NCBI GenBank assembly: GCA_015499985.1
Contig: JAAAUF010000255.1
Coordinates: 1 to 44,861 of the forward strand
Direction of reading: 5' to 3'
Length of the DNA: 44,861 nt
From: Haplosporangium gracile
Lineage: Eukaryota; Mortierellomycota; Mortierellomycetes; Mortierellales; Mortierellaceae
The notes below the pieces were generated by a model. It had not been told where the DNA came from and did not search any database. It worked only from the letters and a program-made list of their open reading frames with translations. Every line of letters begins with the position of its first letter. Position 1 is the stretch's first letter. Positions 23,573 to 34,718 of this stretch are shown one piece after another. The translations under genes and the position numbers were made by a program.

Positions 23573-24880
23573 CTACGCCTTGACCTTCTCACGAACAAGG
23601 TCCTCACTGAACGCCCACAGCTTCTCTTGGAGGCGTTCGTTTCGCGCCAGGGCAGCTATGAGATCACAAAGAATGAGTATTCAGGGGGGAAAAGCGACGA
23701 GAGATAGTAAGAAATAAAAGGTAAGCTATCATTACTTCACCATTCCGTACCACACACTCGACTTTTTCCTTAAAAAAAATACTCAACACGCCGAATAATC
23801 CGAAAAAAAAAACGAATTACTAGGTTCAATCTCATTCGCCACAGGGATAAAATACCGTCCCCTAACATCTCGCTCCTCAACCTCAGGACTTGTCGCCAAA
23901 TACAACTGCGATAACGCTGCCTCCTCCGCCGTCAATGCAACGGCCCTCTTTATAATACAGTCAACCCACTCCTCTCAGGCGTCGTCCTGAGGCACTAGGA
24001 ACTTGGGAATGAAACTCGGGTGACAGGCATTGACATAGACTCGGTCATTGGCAACTAGACGGGCAAGGTCCTTTGCGAAAAGTACATTGGCAAGTTTTAA
24101 CCGGACGTAACGACTGAGGTTGGTGGTCTTTGTTGGGTCGTTGAAGGTCTCGAAATCGATGCCGACGCGCGGGGGAAAAGCCTCGTGGGCAATGGAGGAG
24201 ATCATGACGACTCGGGAAGGTTGGGAGGCCTTGAGGCGGTCGAGGAGGATCATTGTGAGGACAAAATGGCTATTTGGATGTGAGAGGAACGATGGGAAAT
24301 GTAAGACGGAGTAGCAAAGAAAACCAGGTCAAAGGGTACATTCTGAGACTAAGACGCGTTCGTTGTTTGTGATAAACCCTCTTTTCTGTTGAGTCCATTT
24401 CTTTCCGAGCCCATTAAAAAAAAAGAGTACATACCCCATGTGGTTGACAGCAAACGTGGACTCGATCCCATCAGGACTCAACTCGAACAGGCACCACCAT
24501 AATCCCGAATTATTAACCAAAGTATGCAAGGACATATCCTTCCTCAAAAATTCCTTCGCAGCCTGCTGGGTCTTGTTCAGATCCATCAGATCCATCAGAT
24601 CCAACTCCAAAAACTCTAACTCTGGTACAGTGGTCAAGGACGAATACTTGGATCGGATCTCAGAAAGGGCGGCCTGAATGACGACAAGGGCTTGCTTTTG
24701 AGAACGACAGGCCAGGAAGACATGAGCACCTCGACCGGCCAGGACGACCATGGTGGTGTATCCCAACCCGGTGTTGGCGCCGGTGACAATGGCTACCTAT
24801 CCGGTCAGATCTGGGATTTGAGCGAAGGAGTAGCGGTCAGGCGTGAAGTAGGTCTTCCAGAAGGCGCGCTATGAGAACAT
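23573..24880 (-). pseudogene. SDR family oxidoreductase copy 3, disrupted
   Basis: A paralogue of 21428-22667 with exons 24435-24880, 23821-24269 and 23573-23655. The first (446 bases) and last (83 bases) match copy 2 in length, and all splice sites are recognisable. The reading frame starts M-F-S and then has a TAG at codon 4, a second TAG just before VAIVTGANTGLGY and a TGA in exon 2 before EEWVDC. The active-site region survives as RYVRLK (Tyr and Lys kept, usual Ser replaced by Leu), and NNSG is present. A 9-base unit (CAGATCCAT on the plus strand) is repeated three times at about 24577-24603, inside the LMDLMDL stretch. Three in-frame stops make a functional product unlikely. Confidence 0.75.
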
Positions 24881-25582
24881 GTTTATCTTGAAGAGGAGGA
24901 AATTAGCGGTAAGGTCTGTTGGAGTGAAAAAAAAAAAAAGAAATGTTGTACCTGAAGATGGAAATTACGTGGTATTTGTACTATTTATGTAGAGAAAAAT
25001 GTGATCTAGAAAAGAGAAACAAAAAATGGAAAATACAAGAGAGTCGAAAATATTAGAATGACTAAATGCACCCCATCCTAGGTACAGGATCTCAGCGAAC
25101 CATAAGGCGTATTGTGGGGTATGATGAGGAGGATGGGATGGCAAACTACTCGAGAAGATTTCACTTTAAAACCAACCCCGACACATGGTATCTGGTCGGT
25201 GTGGCCTGTTGATTCTAACAGATTTTTTCTTGTTTTTTTTCCTTTTTTTTTTTTGGTTGCTGTTTTTTTCTTGCTCCTTTTTTTTTTCTGCTTTTGCTTT
25301 TTTTTTTTTCCCTGCTTAGTTTGTTTCTTGTTATTTGTCGTCGTTTTCTTCTTGTACGTTGCACTTTTCGTGTTGCCAATGATGACAGCGATGATTATGT
25401 GCAGCGATGGATGACATGGTTAGGTGTACAGGATGATCATATTTTATTATCAATGGAAAAAATGGGTATGGAGAAAAAAAAAAGCAATCAGGATTGTACA
25501 TGGGGTAGTAACGATCGAATGTCGTGCCAAAAAAATAAATAGTAAAAAGCCGAGGCGGGTGCTATTGTATTACTTCGTTTTT
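24881..25582. other. Intergenic between SDR copies 3 and 4
   Basis: No gene is seen. A TATA-like ACATAAATAG on the minus strand lies at 24981-24990, about 100 bases upstream of copy 3. The plus strand has long T-rich tracts at 25220-25320, which create Phe-rich spurious frames. Confidence 0.4.
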
Positions 25583-25920
25583 CTACGCGCAATTTTTTTT
25601 TCTTTGACAAGGTTCTTGCCTGCATTTTCCCACGTCTCTTCCATCCGATGCTAAATCATGGATAAGAGAAAGGAAAATAACGGAGAGGTAGTCCATATTT
25701 TGTAAGTGGGCAAAAAGAAACAAAAGAGGCAGTGAACAACAATGCGCCGCACCAAAACAGACCTCGTTTTCAACAATGAGTAAAATAAAATACTCGCTGG
25801 GCTGAATTTCCTTAGCAACAGATATGAAATACCGATCCAAGATGTCCCTTCTCCTCAGTCTCAGGACCAATCGTCAGGTACAACAGCGTCAAGGCAGTTT
25901 TCACCTTGGGCGAGCAAATA
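25583..25920 (-). pseudogene. SDR family oxidoreductase copy 4, 3' fragment
   Basis: Only the end of exon 2 and the last exon are recognisable. One frame (about 25860-25920) matches the family segment before the C-terminus (SPKVKTALTLLYLTIGPE). A second frame at 25790-25860 continues it as RRDILDRYFISVAKEIQP. The exon 2 donor reads GCGAGT where copy 2 has GTAAGT. The last exon, about 25583-25655, encodes EETWENAGKNLVKEK, matching EALWMFSEKLVKEK of copy 2. Everything upstream of the fragment is missing. Confidence 0.65.
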
Positions 25921-26629
25921 ATAGTCGAGGGGAGGGGGGAGCTGTCTAGTGAACGCGTATTGCTTTTTTCTTTTTTTAGCAGATGGATGTCATAACCCTA
26001 TTAGGAGTAAAATGACCGTGCGAAAGAAAGGGGGGAAGAAGAGGAAGAGACCATTGATCGTCAACGAAGGAAAGGATAACGACCCGATCGTTGGTGAGCC
26101 AAAGTTCCACTTCATTTTCACACGAAATGAAAAACCCCTTTCACATTATTCACGCTCACACAACGGCCCGGCGACCATGAAAAAAAAAGACAAAAGTTGT
26201 AGATTGTCATGGACGATCTGAGCAGTCAAAAATCAGTTTGTAAAAGTGGATATATTCCGTCAGCCAGTCAGACGCTCGACGCGTCGCCATTTATCATTGT
26301 GTGCTGCGCTCTAATCCTAATGATCTGAATGAATAGTATCGCCTCGCCAGTAGAATTTTCCGGGCCAACGGTCTTCTCTCCTTGCATGCATCACGACGAC
26401 AAAAACAACGCATACTGACTGCGTGGTGTGTGACCAAATGCTCCTTCACACCTCCTCACATAGCAGAAAATTTCCTACTGCGGTGGACATTGTGCTCTTC
26501 ATGAGCGACCATGCAGAGCATAGATACGCGAACAGCCCAAAATCCTTCTGATAAAGGATGCATTTCACACTTTTTTGGTGGGACNNNNNNNNNNTACTTT
26601 CATCTCTACACTCTTTTCCTCTTCTCTGT
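25921..26629. other. Intergenic, includes assembly gap
   Basis: No gene is seen. This is the 3' flank of the TMEM135-like gene and contains the N run. Confidence 0.5.
26585..26594. other. Run of ten N (assembly gap)
   Basis: Ten undetermined bases lie just beyond the stop codon of the TMEM135-like gene, so they do not affect its coding sequence. The true gap size is unknown. Confidence 0.95.
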
Positions 26630-29101
26630 CTAAATACCACTTCTCTCCCTCTCAATGGCAGCCAACGCATCTCTATCCTCAATGGCCGACCGAGCAAGGT
26701 TAACACCACCATTACTATGCTCCTTCTCCAATCCATCGTCTTTTGCTTTCCCCTTTCCACTATCCTGCTCCACTTGATGACCACCATGTCCGCCACTACG
26801 ACGAGACCTCTTGATTTCAACAATCCAACCAAGCAGCCCCTGCATGCTAGGACGAACCATCTCCCGCCTCCACCGCATGCCTGTCAACAGGACCGACATC
26901 GACACCGCATACATCAAAGCCTCGCCCGTCATCTCCACCCTCCGACTCAATCGACCCGCCATGATCCGGCTCCACATCGAGTAAATAGCACGGGGCAAGA
27001 CATAGAGCGCCATCTCTGCACGTCGATGAGGTTTCTCGACCAGGACCGAGAATCCGCACATGAAGGATCCAAGAAGGGGGCCATAGATATAGTCGACCAC
27101 ATTGCTAGTGTAACGCCGTCCTGTCAACTTCATGGTGATTGGCATGACCTTGGACCGCCAGGTACAAATTCCGTACCAAATCAAGGCAATGTAGGTGGCG
27201 AGGAAGGCGCTGGAGCGGGCGGTGGCCATGAGTGTTGAGGAGACGGTTGCGACCGGGTTCTCTTGGAGTCTGTTGAAGAATGCCTTGGGGCTCAACAACG
27301 CTGGCAAAAGATGCACAGGCAAGTAAATCTATCATCATATTAAGCCAGAACGGAGGAACGGTTAGTCATTTTGAAAGGGCCGCTGGTGAATCGTAGCTGC
27401 TGCTCTCCTTTGTCCCAACTTACGCCAGTGGAGACCATGAAGCCCTGAATCCATCTATATCCTGTGTGAACCTATTAGTTTTCAGTATCATACAATTGAA
27501 CACGAATATTAGTTGTCTAAACCATGTCCATAATAGTCCTACGAGATACGGACACGCGTAATAGTAAATCATAGGTTGAACATGCCTCACACGACTTCGT
27601 AATGCCTTGGTGCACCACCTCACATGGGAGACGGCTACGCAGGGCAAAGTCGCCTATTTAAGAATTAAGAAATAAACCATCCATACCACGGAGCAAAAAA
27701 GCAAGACGGAGTTAGTTAACCATAAAATAAAGAAGCTGGTTACTGTTAAGCACATGAAAGTGAGCAAGTCAAGGGAGGGAAAAAAAAACTGGGTGCAAAA
27801 TTGCAAGGTAAATTAATCTGCCGGCATCCCGCTTGCCACCACCGGGCATTTTTTTTTTCTTTTCTCAATCGATATATTGTAGGACATACCCATTTGAGGA
27901 TTCAGTCCAAGGTCTTCACAGAGGCCAGTGAGGAGATTGTGGACATGAGGTGGGTTGACTTGTTTGAACTGAATCTCTCCTGTCCGGACGCCTCTCAAGG
28001 TCTCTAGCAGTCGCTTATCCATCCTTGCCATCTTTGTGATCCAGAAAGCATAAGGCCTATTAGATAAAGTGGTTTATAGGCAAACACATAAGAATTTATA
28101 AGCGGTCGATCCTATCCTTTTGTGAACACAAACGCAAGGAGAAAGAAAAAAACGCGGAATAAATGGACAGCCATGCGTGTATATATATCTTACCCAGGCA
28201 GACGTTGTGGTTCATACATCCACGAGAACATGATCTCAGTACAGGCCAACACAAAAACGGCCACAGCGCCATAGGAACCCAGCCAGCGAGGTCCCCATTG
28301 GTTCTTGACAGCGACGTGGCCAAAGACATCCAGGGCTCGGACGACTGCAAAGAGCGAGTAATCGATCGTGGCATGGTTGGGTCGTTTCCGGTGCATAAAG
28401 ATAATAGCGGCAGCAGATGAGAGGAATGAAGCCAGCATGGTGATCCGTTGCTGCATATCCTCTGCCAGATTAACTTTGTCGACATCCTTCATAGTCAAGT
28501 TCTTCAACGACGACGTACTCTGGTCATCACCGGCCAATGAAGAAGACGAAAGCGAAGAACCCTCCTTGGCCACCTGCTGTTGCTGTTGCTGTTTAAGGTG
28601 CTGCTGGTGTTGAACATGCTGTGCAAGGGCCGCCTTTTTAATTCCTCGTGTCAAAAAGACCTCCAGCAGTTTATATCCTCCGAGAGTAATCATCAACAGC
28701 ATGCTCATGCCATCGCGCTTAGACGAGGTTCCGTCCTTGATGACAGTCAGGAGAGCCTTGACTAGGGCCATGAAGGGGTTCTGACCCTTGGGTGTCACTT
28801 TCCGAGGATTCATGATAAAGCCCAGGAGGGACTTGATGAGTTTTGGGGCGGTTGCAAAGACATAACCGACGCCGTATGACCGGATACAAACGCGGAATGC
28901 AGAGACCAGCTCTAGTGAGAGGAGGGTAGTATTACTGTTGGTTTTGGTATGGGTCGGCTTGGAGGGTAGAGGGGTGTGGTTGTTGCTAGGTTGGTGCTTG
29001 TGGTCGGCAAGGATGTTCGCCGTTGGTGTCGGAGGTATTTCGGGCTGTGCCTGTGCCCGTGCCTGTGCAAGGTAGTGTGTGGTGTCGTCGGTTGTCTCCA
29101 T
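26630..29101 (-). CDS. TMEM135-like multi-pass membrane protein
   Basis: Five exons (28194-29101, 27890-28056, 27550-27653, 27424-27471, 26630-27328) join in frame to give 641 residues. The N-terminal 60 residues are Pro/Thr/Asn-rich. A Tim17-like segment follows (SYGVGYVFATAPKLIK), then a Gln-rich insert and several membrane segments. The C-terminal part has the TMEM135 landmarks: a Cys/His segment (LPCEVVHQGITKSCEA), YLPVHLLPALL, ARSSAFLATYIALIWYG and RRVEMTGEALMYAVSMSVLL. Animal TMEM135 acts at peroxisomes and mitochondria and affects fission and lipid metabolism; the role in fungi is inferred only. Human TMEM135 has 458 residues, so this one is longer because of the N-terminal and Gln-rich inserts. 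Exons 3 and 4 are short, and their boundaries rest on phase agreement and family similarity. Confidence 0.75.
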
Positions 29102-29460
29102 TGCTCCGATTGAGTGCTCGAATGAATGCAGGAAGGTGCGATGGAAAATAAGTAAAAAAAAAAAGGAGGTCAAGGGCGAAAGTGTGGGGTGGGGAAGTGA
29201 ATGACACTAACGGAAGGAAGAGATGGGAGGTGAGGAGGAAAGGAAGAAAGGAAGAAAAGGAAGAAGGAAAGGAACAGGCTTGGTTGGCTGAGCAATTGGA
29301 GCAGAGGGGACGATGGGCAAAGAGCAGAAGGGTCAGTGTCAGGTCAGGGTCAGGGTCGGTCTGTCTGTCTCCCAATCTGTCTCTCAGTCTGTTTCTCAGT
29401 CTGTCAGGGACAAGAAGAATTTCTCCCATCCCACATAATACGCTCGCATAGAAAACAAAG
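29102..29460 (-). promoter_or_regulatory. Upstream region of TMEM135-like gene with short repeats
   Basis: On the minus strand this is pyrimidine-rich near the start (29200-29290). It holds short tandem repeats at about 29331-29409 (GGTCAG/GGGTC units, then CTGTCT/CTGTTTCTCAGT units). No TATA box is clear. Confidence 0.35.
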
Positions 29461-30129
29461 AAGATTGGCTGTTGTTGTCCAGGCACACCGCACACAACAC
29501 AGGTCCCGAAGTTGATTGGCTCTCTCTGGAGCTCGGTCTCGAATAACCTGAGTATGGCCTGATATGCATAATAGTGGCTATTCGTTTCTACCTTCCCATG
29601 TGAAGACTAAAAGAGAAAAAAAAATCCGCATAGATCCATGCGCGCTTGTTATTTTTTGTGGCCCTTGTCAACAAGGCATCATTCTACCATCAACATGCAT
29701 GCTGCTAGCCCCTTATCCAATATTTCCAGCCGATCATTTTAAATGCTTTGGCCCATTCATCCCCAACAAAGACGGTTACGATCCATGCGGTGCGAGAAAA
29801 CAAATCTTGTTGTAACATGTTTATGTAGTCTCTCTTTTTCTACTTTCAAAAGACTTACAACTTGGTTCTTTCTTCTCTTCCTGTTCTATCCATGCCCTGA
29901 TAATAAGACCTCTGAATGACAAAAATGAATCCAATGTAATCAACTGAATGAACCAGCATCCAGCGTTCCAAAATAAAATAAACTAAAAACAGCATAAAAA
30001 AAAAAAGAAAAAAAAAGAAATGGATCTGTCTATGGAGTTTTTAGATTGAAAGAAGGGCGCCAATTGGAAATACAATGAAAGAGAGAGTATGTGTAATGAA
30101 GAGAGAGTGGGCTGGGTATATGTATCCGC
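29461..30129. other. Intergenic, no gene seen
   Basis: The 3' flank of the START gene and distal upstream DNA of the TMEM135-like gene. No supported frame. Confidence 0.5.
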
Positions 30130-32017
30130 CTATGCCTCAATTCCACTGTCGGGTGTGGCGGGTCTATCCTGGACGGGTCCAGCAGTCGACTTTTGTGTCG
30201 CTGCTCTCCTGAGGCACGCATCCTGGATCCCCTTCAAAAAGCCTATGTACAGTGTATACGATAAAATAACAAAGAAAATGTGTTGTCAGTTCAATATCTC
30301 CTTGATCGTATTAACAGTTGTCCAGGTCCTTAGAAAATTAAAGTAGTCGTACCTGGGATGCCGGACTTGGTGGCCCAGTTGACAATGGACGATGGGATAT
30401 GGCCCTATATCAAAAGGAGAAAATCAGCGATGGTTAATCATGTGTATCATCATCCCCAACAACATCATTCTCAACGTCCAAACTCTAGGACCCACTGACA
30501 TGTTAATAAGAGGATGAAAAAACAAGGAAATAATAAAATGAAAAAAATGGTCCAAGCGTGCAAGCGATAAAAAAAAAAGTGGATGCCCATTGTCGTAATG
30601 CGAGCTGTAGACAGATTGCTCTCGTAATTCCGCTGATTGTTCCAAATCCCCTAGGTGATGGCGTGAGCTGGGTTGTTGCTGCTGTCCTGTAAGCACTCAC
30701 TGTAGTTGATGCCCAAATGGTATGCCCAATGCTCTCAGGAGATAGAAAGAGCGAATATAGAATACAGGCGGGCGAGATAGGGAGAGAGAGAGCGAGGGGA
30801 GATCAACGCAGGAGGGGAAGGGAGAGCGTCCTGACAGATGGAAACTACAAAAAAAAAAGGCTGCATCCTACTTGGACAAATAGATATAGTTTCGGCCTGC
30901 TCCATCGATATCTAGTACTGTCTTTTCCATCATCTGATGTCGTATGTCGCTGCCCATTGGCGGTCCATCTGGTCCGTCGCAAGCCCAGGCTGTTTTTTTA
31001 TTGCTTCGTGCTGTGTCGATCAGGTCAGATATCACTCTCCACATGCTGCTCACGCTGACATCCACACGGCGGCCGAGAGACGATTTAGCAAGAAGACAAA
31101 AAAAAAAGAAAAAATAGAGGATGATTCTGCAGCATGACTGGCTGTGGGATCGCATAACAATGAACCCTGAAAATAAAAGAACACTCAACCAAAAACAACG
31201 ACCGCATCGACATAAAAAAAAAAAGATCTGTCCTTCTTTGATTGTCATTGTCATTGGAATAAATAAAATGTCATCCAGGGATGGAAGGAGGAAAAGGGGG
31301 ATTGTAATTTACCTTGGGGTCATCAAAGTAGCCAAACCAAACATAGCATCCCTTGCCGTCCTCGGAGGGGACCATGATTACATCTTGACGGTATTCCTCC
31401 ACACGCACAGACTTGTTGGGAAGAGGAAGCTTGAAGACCTTGCCGGCCGATTCTGATCCAGGCGTAGGCAAGGAGACGGATGATGCTGCTGCACCAGAAA
31501 GTCCAGGCACAGCCAGGAGCGAAGACGCACTACCACCAGACGATGGAGCAGAGTATGGCGAAGAAGGAACAAGGGTGACCATGGACTTGTAGTTGTTGGA
31601 GCTGTAAAAGTTTTGGAGGGTTCCATCGGTAGCTCTGGTCTTGCCGACGGTCTGCGAGCTGACACAAAAATGGTTGGGCTTGGGCTCATGGGTCGTCTGC
31701 TCGTAAAAGTACTCACGAGGGGACAATGGCCAGGGGAACTTTGTGGTGTAGTGGATGACGCCGTGGTCGAGTCTCTTGAAGCCAACCATGTTCTTGTCCC
31801 AAGTCATACGGTACTCCAGATCGGTGAAGACATCGGCGAGGAGCTTGGCGGGGACATCGGGGTAGTGGCCGAGGGCCTTGTATTCGTAAAGAGCAGTGTT
31901 GGGCAAGGCCTTTCGGTAGACCTTGAAGCCGTGGTGGTCCAGGAAAAGCTCCCAGTTTTCGACTCTGGGCACCTTCAACTCGGCGAGACACTCTTGGAAT
32001 TGCTGATCAGTCAACAT
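30130..32017 (-). CDS. PCTP-like START-domain lipid-transfer protein
   Basis: Three exons (31313-32017, 30353-30404, 30130-30242) join in frame to give 289 residues. The protein is almost entirely a START domain of the phosphatidylcholine-transfer-protein/StarD2 type, which carries a lipid in a hydrophobic pocket between membranes. Matching landmarks in order are LYEYKALG near residue 50, LADVFTDLEYRMTWDKNM, the KFPWPLSPREYFY segment, a Ser/Pro/Ala-rich insert (about 155-195), VRVEEYRQDV, CYVWFGYFDDP, and the C-terminal helix HIPSSIVNWATKSGIPGFLK, equivalent to PSWLINWAAKNGVPNFLK of mammalian PCTP. There is no signal peptide or membrane anchor, so it is probably cytosolic. The second intron is about 59 bases larger than expected of a minimal one at most elsewhere, but the first is 908 bases, far longer than most introns here. 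The lipid carried is not known. Confidence 0.88.
30405..31312 (-). other. Long intron of the START gene
   Basis: Donor AAG|GTAAAT at 31312 and acceptor GATATAG at 30405. The flanking codons join exactly where other PCTP-like proteins are continuous (FDDPK|GHIPSS). Inside, at about 30700, the minus strand has a perfect GTGAGT donor after ATCAACTACA, which could support an alternative exon. Confidence 0.6.
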
Positions 32018-32560
32018 ATTTTTTTTGTGAATATGTGTGTGGGTGATTGAGAGAAGAGTTGAATGGGAATGGGAAGAGTGGAATGGGAATGAAAAGAGTG
32101 GAGAGAAAAGACACTGAGGTTGAGCTGGGATAGTGGGTTGGGGAGCTAGAAGTGAAAGAGTAAAAAGAGTAGAGAGAGTGAATGAGAGTGAGAGAGAGAG
32201 AGAAAGAGAGTGAAAGAGGTAAGGATAGAAAGGAGAGGGGGGAGGGGGCGGGCAACTGGTCAGTCCAGATAAGTGTTAGAGAAGAGAAGTGAGAAGGGAG
32301 TGCGGTGTATGCGAGTCGTAAGAAAAGAAGGGAAACTAAAGACAAGAAGTGAGTAGCAGAGGCTAACTTGTCTGGGTTTATGCAGAAGAATGATGGAGTG
32401 TGCAGAAAGGAAAGGGAAGGGAAGAGAAGAGAAGAAAGAAAGAGATGACAGTTGAATGACGGAAATAAAGAACAAAGAAATAACAAGCAAGCAAAGAACA
32501 AGTGGGAAAAGTGGCGTGGTAAAGGAAAGAACGAAAAGTGACGGAAGAAAGAAACTAATT
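32018..32560 (-). promoter_or_regulatory. CT-rich leader of the START gene
   Basis: The coding strand is nearly all C/T for more than 500 bases upstream of the start, including degenerate repeats of a CATTCCCATTC-type unit (32055-32100) and a CT dinucleotide run (32180-32215). Long pyrimidine tracts before the start are common in fungal promoters and leaders. Confidence 0.45.
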
Positions 32561-33226
32561 CAGACACCAAGGAGCGATGTCAAAGTGTGGTGAATGAGCA
32601 ACGAAAAGAGACAAATTTACACACTCATCGTAAGAGTGCGCAAATCATTCCAGGTACTATCAGACACATCAGTCGCAATCAACAGGTTCTCATTCGCACA
32701 AAAAAAGAAATAAAAAAAACCTTATCATATGAAGTGCTTTAATTAGACAGCAGTACGTTTTAACTTCTCTCTCTCTCTCTCCCTCTCGTTCCACTCACTT
32801 TCAGATACACTTTTAACTGAAAATATAAAATAAAAAAATATGCCTGGCCCTTGCAAGCTGGACCGTGAAGATCCGGCAAATCATCCCAATTATCACAATA
32901 TTTTGTACTCGCTCTCTGTATAAAATAAAATAATTGGGGTTGTAGGTTCCAGCAGCACCGTGGGATGACCAATTTGAATTAGCCTAGACAGCCTATGGAT
33001 CCGCACCAATGGCTATCATTTTATTTTTTTATCTGGCGCCCCTCTTTCGCCCCGCTATTGGTTGTCCCTTTTTTCTTCATCTGCTTGATACTCAGCTTTT
33101 GATTGTTCACCAGCCATGCGCTTGACTCTATCATTTATCCAACCTCTACAAACAATCCTCTTCGACTCTAACTCCTTCGCATCTACGTTCGCCTTCACCC
33201 TCCTCTCCCTCAGATCCAAATTACAC
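32561..33226. other. Intergenic with possible plus-strand promoter
   Basis: No gene is seen. Near 33053 an inverted CCAAT motif (ATTGG) is followed by a pyrimidine-rich stretch leading to the candidate start at 33227. Confidence 0.35.
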
Positions 33227-33262
33227 ATGGCAGATACTCGTGTCTCTTCTAATCGAAAAAAA
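33227..33262 (+). CDS. Candidate first coding exon of an unrecognised gene
   Basis: ATG at 33227 opens 12 codons (MADTRVSSNRKK) that end exactly at a GTATGC donor. A 60-base pyrimidine-rich leader and an upstream ATTGG box precede it. Possible acceptors are CTGCAG at about 33490 and TTTTGCAG at about 33561, but no following exon could be fixed by homology. Low confidence; it may be chance. Confidence 0.2.
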
Positions 33263-34080
33263 GTATGCCTCTCTCCCCCTCTGTGATGCTCCGCGGTGAA
33301 ACAAAGACATTCGTTCCTTCCTTTCTTCTTTCATCTCTTCTTACTCCCGTCCGTGGTCATCATCGTCGTCATCATCATCGCATCTCATCATCTATCCAAT
33401 GATCAACGATCATCGTCGCATTATGTAAGTCAGTGCCCCCTAACAGCCGAAGAATTATCCTTTCCGTCCGTCTCCCTTGTGCATGCTGCAGGGAGAGGGA
33501 GGCGATAATAATGAGAGACGACTCTTATCGAACCCCTGATCTTCATTTTGCATTTTGCAGTTTTTGCTCCGTGTTGAATTTGGAGGTCTTTTTTAGCAAT
33601 GTGAACGAGACAAAAAAAAAAAAAAAAGGCGTGAGAGTAATGAGAGACAAGAGGGCTCAAGTCAATAGAGATTCTCCCGCCCAATTTTGCACGGACGCAA
33701 ATAAAAAACGAAAAAACGGATGGGCGTTCGTCCTCCACCCTGCTTGATTGATTCCTTTGTTAGAATGAGACCCTCAATCAACCATTAGGTACGAGGAATA
33801 CCGCACGCCTGCATTACTGCAGAATCACATCTCATAACTCAAACAACGCGACTTTTCGATTTCGTACCATCCAGATTTGCGCCTTTTTGCCATACAAAAC
33901 TTGACCCCACTTTACAGTGTTGCCATCACACGATTGATTCCTCTGGCGTTACGTTTACCTTGTCTCTCTATCGCAAAACGACAAAACCTACGATCATAGA
34001 AGCAACGTTCAATTTCACCGTATTTTTTCTTTTCGCCAAGCATAGCTCCTTGATTGTGCTTTATACTAGCGCTGGCTTGT
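33263..34080. other. Intergenic or intronic, nothing certain
   Basis: If the exon at 33227-33262 is real, the rest of that gene should lie here. Several consensus donors and acceptors occur (GTAAGT at 33425, TTTTGCAG at 33561), but no chain of exons was convincing. Confidence 0.3.
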
Positions 34081-34329
34081 TTACGCGATGAGCTCGTCCT
34101 TGTTTCTTTTTTTCATTGTTTCCGTAAAAAAGGTGATACTTTCTCCACCTGTAAAATTTCCGACGGATTTATGTAGTTGATCAACCATTGTCGATTTTTA
34201 CTTACTAGCCAAGGATTCGTTGGGCAAGGGCAGTGCCACTCTTTTTGCTTTGAGTTTCTGGCTTGACGCCATCTTGCTAGTTGCTTCTGAAGGAGCTGTT
34301 GGCTTGCGGATTCTAAAAAACATATTCAT
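34081..34329 (-). CDS. Small two-exon hypothetical protein (63 residues)
   Basis: Exon 1 (34206-34329) starts at ATG and ends GCTA|GTAAGT. A 57-base intron ends in TTTTACAG, and exon 2 (34081-34148) completes the split codon and ends in TAA. The joined frame is 63 codons plus stop. The product is soluble and basic, with a Lys/Arg patch in the middle (KLKAKRV), a Pro-rich hinge (ALPLPNES) and a charged C-terminus (FFTETMKKRNKDELIA). NKDEL is internal by two residues, so it is not an ER-retention signal. A TTTTTGGTCAG acceptor directly before the ATG suggests a 5'-UTR intron. It lies head to head with the AIG1-like gene (390 bases between starts). I do not recognise the family. Support comes from the perfect small intron and phase match. 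Confidence 0.5.
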
Positions 34330-34527
34330 CCTGACCAAAAAAAAAAAATGAGAAAGAGAATGAGGCTATGCCTATGAACGTATATGAAAAAGTAGTTGTT
34401 TTCCTCTTCGCCCTTAAAGTTACGCCCTGTCTGTGAACACCCCATTTCAAACACAGGACATGCCTCCCCTTGGCCAGCTTCAATCATAAGAAAACCTCGG
34501 CCTAAAACTATAGCTTCTTTCACCATG

Positions 34528-34535
34528 TATAAAAG
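34528..34535 (+). promoter_or_regulatory. TATA box of the AIG1-like gene
   Basis: TATAAAAG lies about 190 bases upstream of the ATG at 34719 and is followed by a pyrimidine-rich leader. This is a strong consensus match. Confidence 0.6.
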
Positions 34536-34718
34536 CTGAGGAGGAGAAATCCATCCTCTTTTTCGTCTCTTCACTCTTCAAATCTTTCACTTTGACAACA
34601 CTCATCAACCCAGCAATACATTCACATTTCACATTCATCAGCAACTCTTCTTCACAACCTGCTACCCACTCTCCTGTCACTCATCCACATTCCATCTCAA
34701 CAACAAAACGACGAAAAA

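Noticed and set aside
19697..24880. Idea that in-frame TAG codons in SDR copies 1 and 3 are reassigned and read through
   Set aside because: TAG is the terminator of the intact SDR copy, the START gene and the TMEM135-like gene, and the broken copies also have TAA, TGA and frameshifts.
26446..26832. 128-codon minus-strand frame spanning the N run
   Set aside because: It overlaps the TMEM135-like coding sequence in another frame and passes through undetermined bases.
34081..34095. KDEL-like motif at the end of the small protein
   Set aside because: The motif is followed by two more residues before the stop, so it is not a C-terminal ER-retrieval signal, and there is no signal peptide.
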